Positions 23,491-41,223 of a stretch of DNA of 64,000 nt are shown piece by piece; positions within the stretch are counted from its first letter, which is position 1, and each line of letters opens with the position of its first letter. The DNA comes from Pohlia nutans (lineage: Eukaryota; Streptophyta; Bryopsida; Bryales; Mniaceae). Below the pieces are notes generated by a model, which made no database searches, was not told the DNA's origin, and saw nothing but the letters and a program-made list of their open reading frames with translations. A program made the translations under genes and the position numbers. The DNA is taken from positions 21,242,820 to 21,306,819 of the forward strand of contig CM040103.1 of assembly GCA_022496805.1 (NCBI GenBank), given 5' to 3'.

Positions 23491-24042
23491 TTAACCTTTT
23501 AAGGTCCTCATTCAACATTGTTTTCAAAGATTTGTTATAAAATGTTTGATGAAAAATAGAAATGGAGTTGATGTGCAAAACAATGTTGTAAATATCCATG
23601 TGAAGATAACATCTATACGATTGGATTCATCATATATATTATTAATATTTTTTAGTTAATTTTGCAAGGTTTTCTCTTGGAATTCAATTTAAAATCCAAA
23701 ATCAACACAAAAAAATCAAAAAATATTGTAATGAAATTGGAATAATATGCACTACAAGATGGTATGGTTTCCATTATTTATTTGATTCTACTTCTTATGG
23801 AAAATCATGTTTAAGGTCCCACCTTTTGAACTAAAAATGAAATTTGACATAAACTACTTCTGTTATTTTTCAAGAATTCACATTATTTTATTTTGAAGAT
23901 CCGTACTCTACAAGTGGTAGTCAACTAGCACAAGAATTAAGAGAATGTTGGATGGATGAAAAACATCAACATCTGTGATGAAAGAACGCGTCAGAAATCA
24001 TCTAGCATCCAGAATATGGACGCTGGTGCGTGAAAGGGTTAA
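23491..24042. mobile_element. TTAA MITE, subfamily A
   Basis: 552 bp, with TTAACCTTTTAAGGTCC at the left and GCGTGAAAGGGTTAA at the right. It is co-linear with 1735-2283 over its length. Confidence 0.7.
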
Positions 24043-24391
24043 GCAATGAGGGGATCTGTTGTACCCAATGCACCCTTTAGTAAGATTCTTGCAAACAATT
24101 AATCGCAAAGGCAACAGCTCATTATGAGAATAATAAACTAAGCTAATATAGTATTTCCTCTATAACATTCTTTAGCTCTAGTACTGCAACACACCCTTTT
24201 GCTTGTGCTGAGAGTCAACAAGGAATTGATGATGTGAAACATGTAGAAACTGTTAAAAAAACAAAAGTCTAATGAGTTGCCAAGCCATCTTTAGCTAAAG
24301 ATGACTTTTATTCTTTAGAAGATTGTGATTCCTGTAATGATTCTAGCTTGCAATGTTGATTCCCAAGGATGAATAGTCGAGCTGTTAAAGA

Positions 24392-24762
24392 ACTAGTGGA
24401 ACCCCTGGCGTTGAGCACATTGCCACATAAGGACCTCCATGAGCATGGGTTGTCTCCTCGACGGATTCCAGCACGAAACGGTCGAGTGAGACAAACCGAA
24501 CTGTATTGTATAATAGACTAGTGGGACCCGTGCCGTTGAGCACATTGACAACCACTTGTTTTTGAGCTTGGGTTGTCTCCTCCACGGATTCCAGCGCGGA
24601 ACGGTCGAGTGAGACAAATCGAGCTGTATTGTATAATAGACTAGTGGCACCCGTGCCGTTGAGCACATTGACAACCACTTGTTTTTGAGCTTGGGTTGTC
24701 TCCTCCACGGATTCGAGCGCGGAACGGTCGAGTGAGACAAACCATGCTGTATTGTATATAGA
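24392..24762. repeat. Tandem array, three 123-bp units
   Basis: Units begin ACTAGTGG at 24392, 24517 and 24640. The 123-bp period is a multiple of three, and the minus strand stays open through all units (24804-24385), reading a 41-residue repeat that includes SLDRSALESVEETTQAQKQV. The left copy of the duplication lacks the array. Coding use is unproven. Confidence 0.75.
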
Positions 24763-24786
24763 TATTATGTCATGGGACATAACATT

Positions 24787-25215
24787 TGTTAAAATAGAAG
24801 TCACAAGTAGTTAACATGTAGTTAACTATTAGAAACGATTTGTAGTTTCTATTTCTATTAAGGTAAGAGAATGACTTTTACTTTATTAACTCTTAGTTAT
24901 AATTTTAACTTATGAGGGGTTGGGACACTTCTTCTTTTTCTTCTTCAAGAGAGCTCTATGTCTATTATAAGGTAGAAGTACCTAAAACCACCACGAACCT
25001 AAAACCACCAACTTCTACACCATTCCTTCAGTTTAGGGAGGAAATGAAAGTTGTCACTACATGACTTAACTTTTCAGCAATTCATGTATAAGTCATGTAA
25101 TGAAAGCGTACATTTCCTTCCTGGAATGAAAGAGTGTTGTAGAAGTTGGTGGTTTTAGGTGTTGTAGTGGTAATAGGTTATTCAACCTTACATATTTATT
25201 TGTTCTATCTCAACA
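24787..25215. mobile_element. Solo LTR with 5-bp target duplication ACATT
   Basis: The ends are TGTTAAAATAGAAG and TCTCAACA, flanked by ACATT at 24782-24786 and 25216-25220. The empty site is preserved in the left copy (GACATAACATTCAATAACC near 19222). It matches the LTR at 21472-21715 in reverse and is interrupted by a TA-family MITE. Confidence 0.75.
24970..25188. mobile_element. TA-flanked MITE nested in the solo LTR
   Basis: It runs from AGGTAGAAGTACC to TTCAACCT, flanked by TA, with a strong internal hairpin (ACCACCAACTTCTACA / TGTAGAAGTTGGTGGT). It is absent from the LTR at 21472-21715. Confidence 0.65.
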
Positions 25216-25242
25216 ACATTGAGTATAGCCTTCATGCTCACT

Positions 25243-25271
25243 GCCTGTCTTTCATGCATCTTGGGACTCAC
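25243..25271. repeat. 29-bp inverted repeat bounding the SINA module (left arm)
   Basis: GCCTGTCTTTCATGCATC followed by TTGGGACTCAC. The complementary arm is at 27600-27628 with one mismatch. Part of it repeats immediately (TTTCATGCATCTTGG at about 25272-25287). Confidence 0.75.
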
Positions 25272-25442
25272 TTTCATGCATCTTGGAAGTATTACACGAA
25301 GGCCATGTATGAATTGTGATCGTGTGAATTGCCTCCCACGGTGCACAGACGCGATCGGGGAGCATCGCAACTCATCTCCACACAACGAGCTTGTGAGTTT
25401 GGAGTTTAGGGGTAGTAATCTGAGGTCGCTGCAGAGCGAGCC

Positions 25443-26797
25443 ATGGCTGATGCAACTCAAACTGCGGGCCCGGTTGACAAGGGACAACCAGCAGTGTCGA
25501 AGAGGAAGCGGGAAGATTCAAGCACCGAGAGAGTTTCGGAGCGGAATTCGAAATATGGTCTGCATGTTGACGCCCTTGATCGCCCAATCTGCTTGGAGAT
25601 CTTCTCGCCGCCCGTTTACCAGGTACCCACAGTAATTTAAAGTAAGCTCCAGGCTGCTTTTCGTTTTTGCAACCGATTTGTTGTTGCAGTTAGATGATAC
25701 GTTAGGCGTCTTGGTGCTGTTGTACATTCGCCGCTTTGTTAACCCCCGTGTATTTTCGGAAAATTGGACCCCCTGTTGCAAAGCATCTGTTCATGTGAAA
25801 ATGACCTCAGCTTAACACGATTGACCTCGTAGTGTAGAACAAGAGCTTTAGAATGATGTTGATTGCAATCAGAAAAGTATGAGGAAATGCCACCGTTGCA
25901 AAGTTCAGTGATGCACATTGGGCGTTGAACGTAGGAATTAAACCACCTTTGCTATTAGTTTTCTTCCGAAGACGTGAACGCGCTTTTCCACTGCTGCTTG
26001 TGTGGAGTGCATAGGTCGCCCAGATTCAATTGAAGATGTGGCTCATTCTAGCTGTTGTCGTCGATCTTGTAATTCTTGAACCCTAACGACCGGTGAAACT
26101 TGGCTGCCTTGTGCTTCAGTCCGTAAACGGCCACACGGCTTGCGCGGCTTGTTGCCGGAAGTTGGTTAACAAGAAATGTCCAACATGCAAACTCGCAATT
26201 GGTACCATTCGATGCATCGCCATAGAAAACGTCTTGGAGTCCTTGCTGGTGAGCTGCAAGTACGCTCCATACGGTTGCAAGCAGATGCTGAAGCGCACCG
26301 ACGACATTGAAAACCATGAAGGTCTGTGTCCGTATGAGCCCTATCACTGTCCAGTACCAGAGTGCGATTACAAAGGCTCCTTACCCGTGCATTTGGCCGA
26401 TGAACATGGAGTGCGAAAAGTTACACTAAATAGAATCAGTGGAGGGGGTTTCAGAATGGAAACTTTGGATCAATTCGTGATGGTGGAAGGTGATGATTCA
26501 AAGCTCTTCATCGTCCATCGCACGGAAAGTGAAGTTCCCATGGGAGATGTATTCTTCTGCAGTTCCTTGCCAGGAGAATCCGACATTTTTTACAATCTCA
26601 CAGTTGTGATCTCTTCCGATTCACCTGCATCTTCTCACTCCATGACCAAGGTGAGGGCCGTTGATCATCGACGCATAGAGGAAGAGGACTATTGGGAAAA
26701 AGATTTTCTTCTTTTACCATGTTCTCATAACTTCCCCGTTGACGTTCATTTCAGCCTTTTTTTCGTGAAGATTGACCTTGGGTTATTTACTGAATGA
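25443..26797 (+). CDS. SINA-like protein with degenerate RING
   Basis: Two exons, 25443-25622 and 26120-26797, give 285 aa. It is an inverted paralogue of 21350-19965 with the same splice positions. Two RING zinc ligands are lost: the first Cys of CPIC is Arg47 (DRPICLEIF), and the Cys that opens exon 2 is Ser61 (SVNGHTACAACC). The SIAH zinc finger (CKYAPYGCKQ, CPVPECDYKGS, HLADEHG) and substrate-binding domain remain open. A T-run near the end is one base longer (7 against 6), which shifts frame and extends the C-terminus to KIDLGLFTE. It may bind substrate without ligase activity, or be an early pseudogene. Expression cannot be judged. Confidence 0.8.
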
Positions 26798-26833
26798 TTC
26801 TACAATCTGAATGCCTGGTTTCGATAGGCAAGT

Positions 26834-26997
26834 CACTGGAAGGAGAAGCGACGCTTCTGACTGCCGTTGGAGGTGCTCTTCAGTCGGAAAGGACACAACA
26901 GACAAATTAAAGTGTTACTTGTCAGTTGGGGAGGACACAACAGACAAATAAAAGCCGGATTCTCCGTCGGTCAGAAGCGTCGCATTTCCTACTAGTG
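26834..26997. mobile_element. CACTA-type MITE downstream of the right SINA gene
   Basis: 164 bp with inverted ends CACTGGAAGGAGAAGCGACG and CACTAGTAGGAAATGCGACG (read inward). The left paralogue lacks it (complement: GGCAAGTTTACTAGTGC). AGT at the left and AAT at the right fit a 3-bp duplication with one change. Confidence 0.65.
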
Positions 26998-27599
26998 AAT
27001 TTACTAGTGCTCGTGAGTTAGTGCTTGCTGTAGAAACAGTAGTTTTACATGGAAAGAACAAAGTGTGCTCACTCAATGTTGCAAGTTCAAGTGTTCCGGC
27101 GTGTAGTCTACAGAGCGTGGCAAATCATAAGCTGGTACAAGATGGGCATTTCTACTTCAATCCTTTGTTTGGAATGAAAGTGCAGTGTCAGTGTAGTGTC
27201 TCTAGGCTACACTCTGTGCCATATGGGAACAGATTGTGCTTTCTTCCTCTAGAACTGAGTTCAATTTTTGTGTTATTTGATACCCAACTCACTTGTAATA
27301 AATTTATGTTCAAGAATTTTCACTTCCAGCAAGCAGGAAAGCTGTTCAGTAAAAATGCATTGAAGTTGTTTTGAATGCAGTATGGGTATGAAGAATGTTG
27401 GATTTCATATTGCGCAAGTTCGGATGCTTTCATTTTCAGGTGAAAATGATATGCAGCAGTGGATAAACTGGCTACCATAATTTGTGATCGAAAATGAATT
27501 GGCTCCATAACATTCAGTAGCGTGTAGTAGCTCCCATGGTAGATGGTGCAGCATATCTCACACCCAACAAGACCAAATCAGTAGCTAACTAGACATGCA

Positions 27600-27628
27600 G
27601 TGAGTCCCAAGATGCATGGAAGACAGGC
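27600..27628. repeat. 29-bp inverted repeat bounding the SINA module (right arm)
   Basis: GTGAGTCCCAAGATGCATGG followed by AAGACAGGC, the complement of 25243-25271. The left SINA locus retains only one such end, near 19255-19277. Confidence 0.75.
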
Positions 27629-28511
27629 AGTGATATTATATTTTCATTTAATAATATTGTTTTACAACAATTTGTAAAAGTTTGGTCATATAGATAATTA
27701 TTGAACATTATGTTTCTCATTTTCTCTTTTGAATTAAATTTCATCAATGCTGCAAAAGTAACATTTTATAACACATCAAGGTTTTGCCCTTAGGCATGAT
27801 CAAAAAATGGCTTATGACTGAAGTTCACTGTTCAATTCCAATTGTTGTTGCGCGGATGATTTCCATCCAATTCTTTATGTGAAGGGCTTTGCTTGGTGAT
27901 GCCACCCCTTCAAATTAAATTCAAATCATTCAAGCTATTTTAGATTTTACATGGGGTCCCAACTACAAAAAGAGTCATAAAAACGGTTCACCATGTAGTG
28001 TATTTTAAATTTTTTTGCTTGTTCTACTTAAACTAAATTTAGGCCATGAAAATGAGTTCCATTGCATCTAAGCTTATTTAACAAAACAAAACTTGCCACG
28101 TCTAGTTTCTACCCCACTTTGAATTTCCGAGTAAAAATTTAAAAATTAAGTATTTTATTGTAGTTACAAGTTCGGTAGGTATCACCAAGGTGTAGAATTT
28201 AAAAAAAAATTAATTACATGGATGATTTTCATCAACTAAACTTCTCTTCATTGTAATTTACACTTTAGGGGAAAAAATCAGAATTTTCTAGTACATTTTG
28301 TAATTAATATACATTTTCTTTACAATCGCTTCATAAAACCATAGTAATTTCAAATTTTCACCAAATTTTTATAAAAAATTCATGATTTGTAGTAAACATG
28401 TGACTTCATTTACTAAAAATATAAATTTGAATTGTTGTATTAGTTTTAGTAGCAAAATTGAATGTGACCAATAAAACATGATTCGATGGCCATGGCCCCA
28501 ACCTTTAGGGA

Positions 28512-28722
28512 CTAACCCCTAAACGTTTGAACGTGCCTTTGCGGCTAGTAGAATACGTTGTATTTTGATTGTATTTAGAATGAATCCACACCTTTAATAG
28601 GTTTGACGTCAAAAGAAAAGTTGAAATTTAGATCAATGCGGTTCTAACGAGTTACTAAGATCCCAATTTAGAGTTTCTTGTTGGTAGAAAATCCCAATTA
28701 TACGACAACGTTTAGGGGTTAA
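28512..28722. mobile_element. TTAA MITE, subfamily D, first of an adjacent pair
   Basis: It starts CTAACCCCTAAACGTTTG (TTAA mutated to CTAA) and ends ACGTTTAGGGGTTAA. The next element shares that TTAA. Confidence 0.7.
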
Positions 28723-28951
28723 CCCCTCAACGTCTGAATGTGCCTTTGCGGCCAGGAGAATACGTTTTATTTTGGTTGTATTTGGAATGAATCCACACCT
28801 TTAATGGGTTTGAGCTCAAAACAAAAGTTGGAATATAGATCAATGCGATTCTAGTGAGCTATTGAGATCCCAATTTATAGTTTCTTGTTGGTATTAAATC
28901 CCAATTATACGACAGCGTATATACTATCCCCATGGGACGTTTAGGGGTTAA
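28719..28951. mobile_element. TTAA MITE, subfamily D, second of the pair
   Basis: It runs from TTAACCCCTCAACGTCTG to GGACGTTTAGGGGTTAA. The interior matches the preceding element and, reversed, 47814-48045 (TGCCTTTGCGGCCAG). Confidence 0.75.
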
Positions 28952-29034
28952 GCTGCATGCAGAAATGGATGACAAAAACGGATGTGCCTCATCCACATTC
29001 ATCCACATTCGGTGGGAAAATGGCGGGAGAAATG

Positions 29035-29042
29035 GCGCCAAT
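29035..29042 (-). promoter_or_regulatory. E2F-type site upstream of MCM6
   Basis: ATTGGCGC on the minus strand fits the E2F consensus WTTSSCSS. A near-match (TGGCGGGAGAAA) lies just upstream. MCM genes are classic E2F targets at G1/S. The site is ~210 bp before the start codon. The motif match is direct; function is inferred. Confidence 0.5.
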
Positions 29043-29252
29043 TAGGGCCTACAAGGCCCATGGTCGTCTCCGCAAGGGAGCTGTTGCGCTCTCACGCACC
29101 AAATGCAACGCAGTCTCATTTTACATTGCAATCCGGTGCCGTAGTAACATTTCAGTGAAGACAATGCGGATGTAGCTCAACCTCCCGATCGCTATTACGA
29201 AGTTAGTTTTTTCTCGGGAGTTTGAACAAACCGAAGCGCGAAAGTCGTCACA

Positions 29253-36390
<7,138 letters not shown>

Positions 36391-36986
36391 ATCAAGTAGG
36401 GTAGTGGGGTAGTAGGCGACTGGGAGATCAAATGATACATAGTTGATATATTTCACCTACATTGGCTAATGAACCAGAAGTAAAGGTTTTTGGACAAGGT
36501 AAGAGATGCCCCTGGATAGTCCTTAACCCCTAAGGAGTCCCGTGGGGCCATATTTAGTCGTTTTTCACGTAGTTTCTGGATTCAAATCAAAATGGTCCCA
36601 ACTAAGAAAGGATGGGGGCTATCTTCTGTTTTGTAGTCCAATTTACCAATCTTCAAAATTGTTAAAACTGTGTTTTTATACATCACTTTAATCCTTTAAC
36701 GTTTTTATACATCACTTTAATCCTTTAACGTCATGATTCAGAAAATTGTGGATGCAAACTTTAAAAGCACCAAAATTGGTGCTAAAAAACTTCTCATCCA
36801 AGTTTCTATTATTCACCTTCACACATGAAGAAGGTGATTGCTAGCCCCTTTTTTGGCAATAGATTCTTGCTATATATACCTAGACCGTCTCCACTCACCC
36901 ATTCTTTTGTTTTCCTAAAACTTCTCTCAATAGCTTTTGTTTCTCTCAACTATTGGTAGTCCTTAATTAATAGTTATGCTCATATC

Positions 36987-37376
36987 ATAACATTCAGTAG
37001 CCTTTGTGAGTACTGCCTCCCTCCAATAGAATGATGTGGAATATCCCACATCATTTCATCCCCCCAATGAAATGATGTGGGATATTCCACATCAAATTAG
37101 TAGCTATAGGGGCACGTGGCATTAAGCAAGAGCAAGCAACCATGGTGCACAGTAATCAAAAGCACTCATTCATCAATGTTTTTTCATTGTTTGTTTGATT
37201 CATTCTCAACTCAACAGTGTTTCGCCATTGTTTATTTGATTCATTTTCAACTCAACAATGTTTTGTCATTGTTTATTTGATTCAATGGTTCATTCAATTA
37301 GAAATCATTGGTTACTCTGTATATAAAGGTGGATGAAACTTAAAAGGCAGTCTCTTTTAAGGCTACTGAATGTTAT
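36987..37376. mobile_element. MITE with ATAACATTCAGTAGCC ends
   Basis: The inverted ends are ATAACATTCAGTAGCC / GGCTACTGAATGTTAT. Inside are a GATGTGGAATATCCCACATC palindrome and three repeats of TTGTTTATTTGATTCA. Copies are at 38670-39340 and 43007-43325, with a fragment at 3083-3231. I do not see a target duplication. Confidence 0.75.
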
Positions 37377-37478
37377 GTCTCCCGGGAACATGGTACTACC
37401 CTTTGAAACCTGTGAGTTCAAGAAAATGTAAAAGGATGTTTGAAAGTTGCAAAATAGAAGTTTGATGTGAAGAGGGTA

Positions 37479-37780
37479 AGGTACCGGACCCAATTCCCGT
37501 CCGAATTTTAGGTTCAACAAGTTTTGTTTATGGAGTGGCTATCAAAATGATTCAGAAATATGTGCAGAGTTTGTACAAGCCCAATCCAACTTGAACCATA
37601 TTTTTCAGACTATTATTGAATTACTTATGAATTTTTGAAGTTAGAGATGTAGAGGTGCCAAAAACCGTCCACCCCTAAAATGTTCATACTGGCTACATGA
37701 GAATTTCGAGGTCTGACCTAAAATGTACGCCCTGTCAGTGGTTGGGAATTGGACCTGGTCGGAAATTGGGTCCTCTACCT
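37479..37780. mobile_element. TA-flanked MITE, AGGTAGAG family (divergent)
   Basis: It runs from AGGTACCGGACCCAATTCC to GGAAATTGGGTCCTCTACCT, with TA on both sides. Confidence 0.6.
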
Positions 37781-38669
37781 TATGTTCACCATGTGCTTCT
37801 TGATAACTTGTGACCATACGAGTAATAAATGGACTCATAATGTACATTTCTTGACCATGTTTCTTCACCACCAAGATTTCTGACCTCGTTTTTCTCTTTA
37901 TTATTGGCCGATGGGGGAGCTTAACTCTTGTTTTCTTGACTAGCTCTTGTTACAACCTCAATTCCTCATTGGTGTGGGGTAATTTTGACGATTGCCACTA
38001 TTGAAATTAAAGAGGACTTACGCAACATTTGTATGACAAAAAGATTGACAAGTTCGCATCATTTTTGAGAAAATACCACCGTTAAGAAGATTGATGGAAC
38101 TCGTTTGGGGTATTTTGTATATATGTTGAAATTGGATTGTTCAAAAATGCTCCAAAAATTCTAAGATTTTTATCATTTGTATGGATCATTATGATATCCC
38201 ATGTGTAAAAATATTTACATAATTTGGAGGTATGAGTAGGAAGTGAGGGTCTAAAGTGATGTGAGGGTCTAGATGTGAGGGTCTAAAGTGACGCCAAGAT
38301 AGCCTCTTTGCAGTTCAATAAAATCACCAAAAATCGCATAGTTCATGAATTTTTGATCAAGAAGTACCCACGCATTCAACTCTCCAAAAGAGCTATAGTT
38401 TGCTCACCCTACATTTCACAACCCAACAACTCAAATTTTCTCAATTTCTAATTTTAAGCCACATGGGCACCTTATGGTCCGTTAGGGGTTAATCCTTTAA
38501 CGCACCAATGTTCACTATGTGAACGACGCACAAATTGAAACTGCAAGATTCTCATCCAAATTGGACAGCTTTCATCCACCAAAATTTCTCTTGGTTTTTG
38601 AGCAAGTTGACTATCCTTTGTACAATTTGGATCTTCAAATTAGGTTATTATGATTTTTAGAAAAATAGC

Positions 38670-39340
38670 ATAGCATTTAGTAGCCTCTCGGGGGGTGCAG
38701 TGTACTAAACATGTACGAGTATACGTGAGTGCACAAGAGGGATATTAATTTGAATATTTTTGTATTACGTATACATACAATAGACATATTTAGAGAAGAA
38801 AATGTCAACGTATACATACATTAAACATATATTTTGGATGGAATAGACATGTATAAAAACCGTTTGGGATATATAATCCCTCGTATACAAGGGGGTTTTC
38901 AGAGGGGGTCATGAACGCACGTGATTCTCAAACATACTGTAGAGTGCACCCCCCGAGAGTAGCCTTCAAAGAGACTGCCTTTTAAGTTTCATCCACCTTT
39001 ATATACAGAGTGACCAATGATTTCTAATTGAATGAACCATTGAATCAAATAAACAATGACAAAACACTGTTGAGTTGAGAATGAATCAAATAAACAATGA
39101 CGAAACACTGTTGAGTTGAGAATGAATCAAACAAACAATGAAAAAACATTGATGAATGAGTGCTTTCGATTACTGTGCACCAAGGTTGCTTGCTCTTGCT
39201 TAATGCCACGTGCCCCCATAGCTACTGATTTGATGTGGAATATCCCACATCATTTCATTGGGGGGATGAAATGATGTGGGATATTCCACATCATTCTGTT
39301 GGAGGGAGGCACTACTCACAAAGGCTACTGAATGTTATGA
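38670..39340. mobile_element. ATAACATTCAGTAGCC-ended MITE nested in the TTAA element
   Basis: The left end is eroded (ATAGCATTTAGTAGC) and the right end intact (GGCTACTGAATGTTAT). The interior is the reverse of 36987-37376. It is itself split by 38685-38959. Confidence 0.75.
38685..38959. mobile_element. Innermost MITE, CTCTCGGGGGGTGCA ends, TAGC duplication
   Basis: The perfect 15-bp inverted ends CTCTCGGGGGGTGCA / TGCACCCCCCGAGAG are flanked by TAGC at 38681-38684 and 38960-38963. The interior is AT-rich with repeated GTATACATACA words. Its superfamily is unknown. Confidence 0.75.
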
Positions 39341-40000
39341 ACAGAATTCATTTATGTCAAATTTAATTCTTAGTTCATAAAGTAGGACCTAAAATATGAT
39401 TTTCCAAAATAAGTAAAATAAAATAATAGAAACGGTATCGTCTCGTAGTGTATGTTATTCCAATTTCATGACCATATTTTTAAAAAAAAATTGTGCTAAT
39501 TTGGGATAATTTGAATGAGTTTCAAGTGAGAGAACCTCGCAAAATTAATTTAAAAATATTGAATAAAAAGAGAATAAATCCAACTGTACAAATGTGATCT
39601 TTACACTGACATTTACGACTTTGCTTTGACCATCAACCCCATTTTTGGTTTTCATCAAACATTTTATAACACTTCTTTGAATACAATATTGAATCGAGAC
39701 GTAAAAAGAATTAAACTCAGGTTTTAATTTACATCATTCAACGTTTGGTACTTTCTGTTGATTGGAGAGTTTATAATGAGAAATAGAAGAGAAAGATAAT
39801 GGATTCTAATCCTCTTCTATCTAGTTACACCATTTGTTTCAGTGTGGTTGTATAAACTTACTCATTAGTCATTTTCTACATTCTTGGGTCCATGCCAATT
39901 CTATTTTTATTCGCATGATGTTTCAAATTTCATTTCAATAGTGGACCCTTTCCATTGCTAGTATATGCTACAAAAGAGTGGACATTAGACAGAATCATCG

Positions 40001-40221
40001 TTAACCCCCTAAAGACTAAAGATTCATAGTTTTAAAATGACAACTTCAATTGATTTTATTGTGAAAAATACAATTCATATTAGAAAAAAAATATATATCA
40101 CTGCAATCATTGAAAAACATTGCATGCTTTGGTGAAAAAAGAAGAAGAAAGAAGTTCATATATAACCTACTCAAAACTTCTTAGAAAGACATAAGGTCCT
40201 AGAAGGCATCATAGAGATTAA
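40001..40221. mobile_element. TTAA MITE, subfamily E
   Basis: It starts TTAACCCCCTAAAGACTAAAG with the family block TTCATAGTTTTAAAATGAC. The right end is poorly defined, a TTAA at 40218. Confidence 0.5.
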
Positions 40222-40636
40222 TTCTGTAAGTCAAGGACCAACGAGCTAAGGTAACCACTTGTAGATGAGTGAGGTGGCAATTTCTTGTTGCAACAAGCTT
40301 CAAAGTTTCCCATCACCACCATCGTCTCTCTAAGGCAAATCTTTGATCACTTACGGGGTACACACTATTTTGAGAATTATAAGTTGAGTATGGTCTCATT
40401 GGATATTTCTTGGATAATTCTTTGATTTGATATCCAACTCAAAACAATCAATTGGTGTCAAATTGTGAACATTAAATGTCTAAAAATAAACCATAAATTA
40501 CAAAATTACAAAACAAGCTTGAGCTTTACAAAAGTGAAGAGAATTTCCCTACAAGATTGAGTAGTTCTTTATTCAATTTGACAAAGAATTAAGTAAAACA
40601 TTGAAAATCAAAATTGAACCTCTCATGTTCTCAGTA

Positions 40637-40850
40637 AGGTAGAGGGCTCCAAAACCAACAAGGTTCTAATTCCAAGAGAATCTAGGCACAATAATCATCT
40701 TAGAACCTAAATCTAAGTAGACCATAGATATTTATCATTTTGGTCAATATCCAAGAAGAACTCTATGACATGCCTAGATTTGTGTTATAAAATAAATGCA
40801 TGGTTTAGATTCTCTTGGAATTAGAACCCTGTTGGTTTTGAACTCTACCT
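40637..40850. mobile_element. TA-flanked MITE, AGGTAGAG family
   Basis: It runs from AGGTAGAGGGCTCCAAAACC to TTGAACTCTACCT with TA on both sides. The interior hairpin matches 23101-23309 and 41049-41223. Confidence 0.7.
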
Positions 40851-41048
40851 TAGTTGAAGTGAGAATGAGCAATCTTGGATACACGCTAGGGCTGTGAGAG
40901 AGTCGTAAATATTGTGGGCCACAATATATGGTGATTTCGGTGTACTAATTTAACTTTTAGAGAGACTAACTATGCCATAACTAACAGCATCTAGTAACTA
41001 ATGACCTACATTACTTAGTAATTCAGTGAAACTTGAAACATACCAATA

Positions 41049-41223
41049 AGTTAGAGGGCTCCAAAACCAAGAGGGTTCTAATTCCAACAAAATCTAGGCA
41101 CAATAATCATCTTAGAAACTAAATCTAGGTATCTATGACGTGCCTAAATTTGTGTTCTAAAATTAATGCGTGGTCTAGAATCTCTTGGAATTAGAACCCT
41201 GTTAGTTTTGGAGCCCTCTACCT
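41049..41223. mobile_element. TA-flanked MITE, AGGTAGAG family
   Basis: It runs from AGTTAGAGGGCTCC to GGAGCCCTCTACCT. It is a close copy of 40637-40850, about 200 bp away. Confidence 0.65.

Larger units (their letters stand above)
24287..28072. repeat. Segmental duplication, right copy (SINA module in plus orientation)
   Basis: It carries the same direct-oriented flanks as 19099-22653, but the SINA module is inverted. The module is bounded by a 29-bp inverted repeat at 25243-25271 and 27600-27628 (GCCTGTCTTTCATGCATC and its complement), which could have mediated the inversion. Later insertions in this copy are the 123-bp tandem array, a solo LTR, a TA-family MITE inside the LTR, and a CACTA-type MITE. 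Confidence 0.75.
38489..39714. mobile_element. TTAA MITE subfamily A, host of two nested insertions
   Basis: It starts TTAATCCTTTAACGCACC and ends GACGTAAAAAGAATTAA. With 38670-39340 removed, the remainder matches the reverse of 1735-2283 and 23491-24042 (CATTTTATAACACTTC...GAATCGAGACG). The first TTAA also closes a preceding element that ends GTTAGGGGTTAA. Confidence 0.7.

Noticed and set aside
24392..24762. CRISPR-like array
   Set aside because: Units are contiguous with no spacers, and the sequence is a plant nuclear minisatellite.
24385..24804. The 139-aa repeat ORF as a real gene
   Set aside because: It is confined to a recent tandem array absent from the sister copy and has no recognised domain. 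It is kept as a repeat only.
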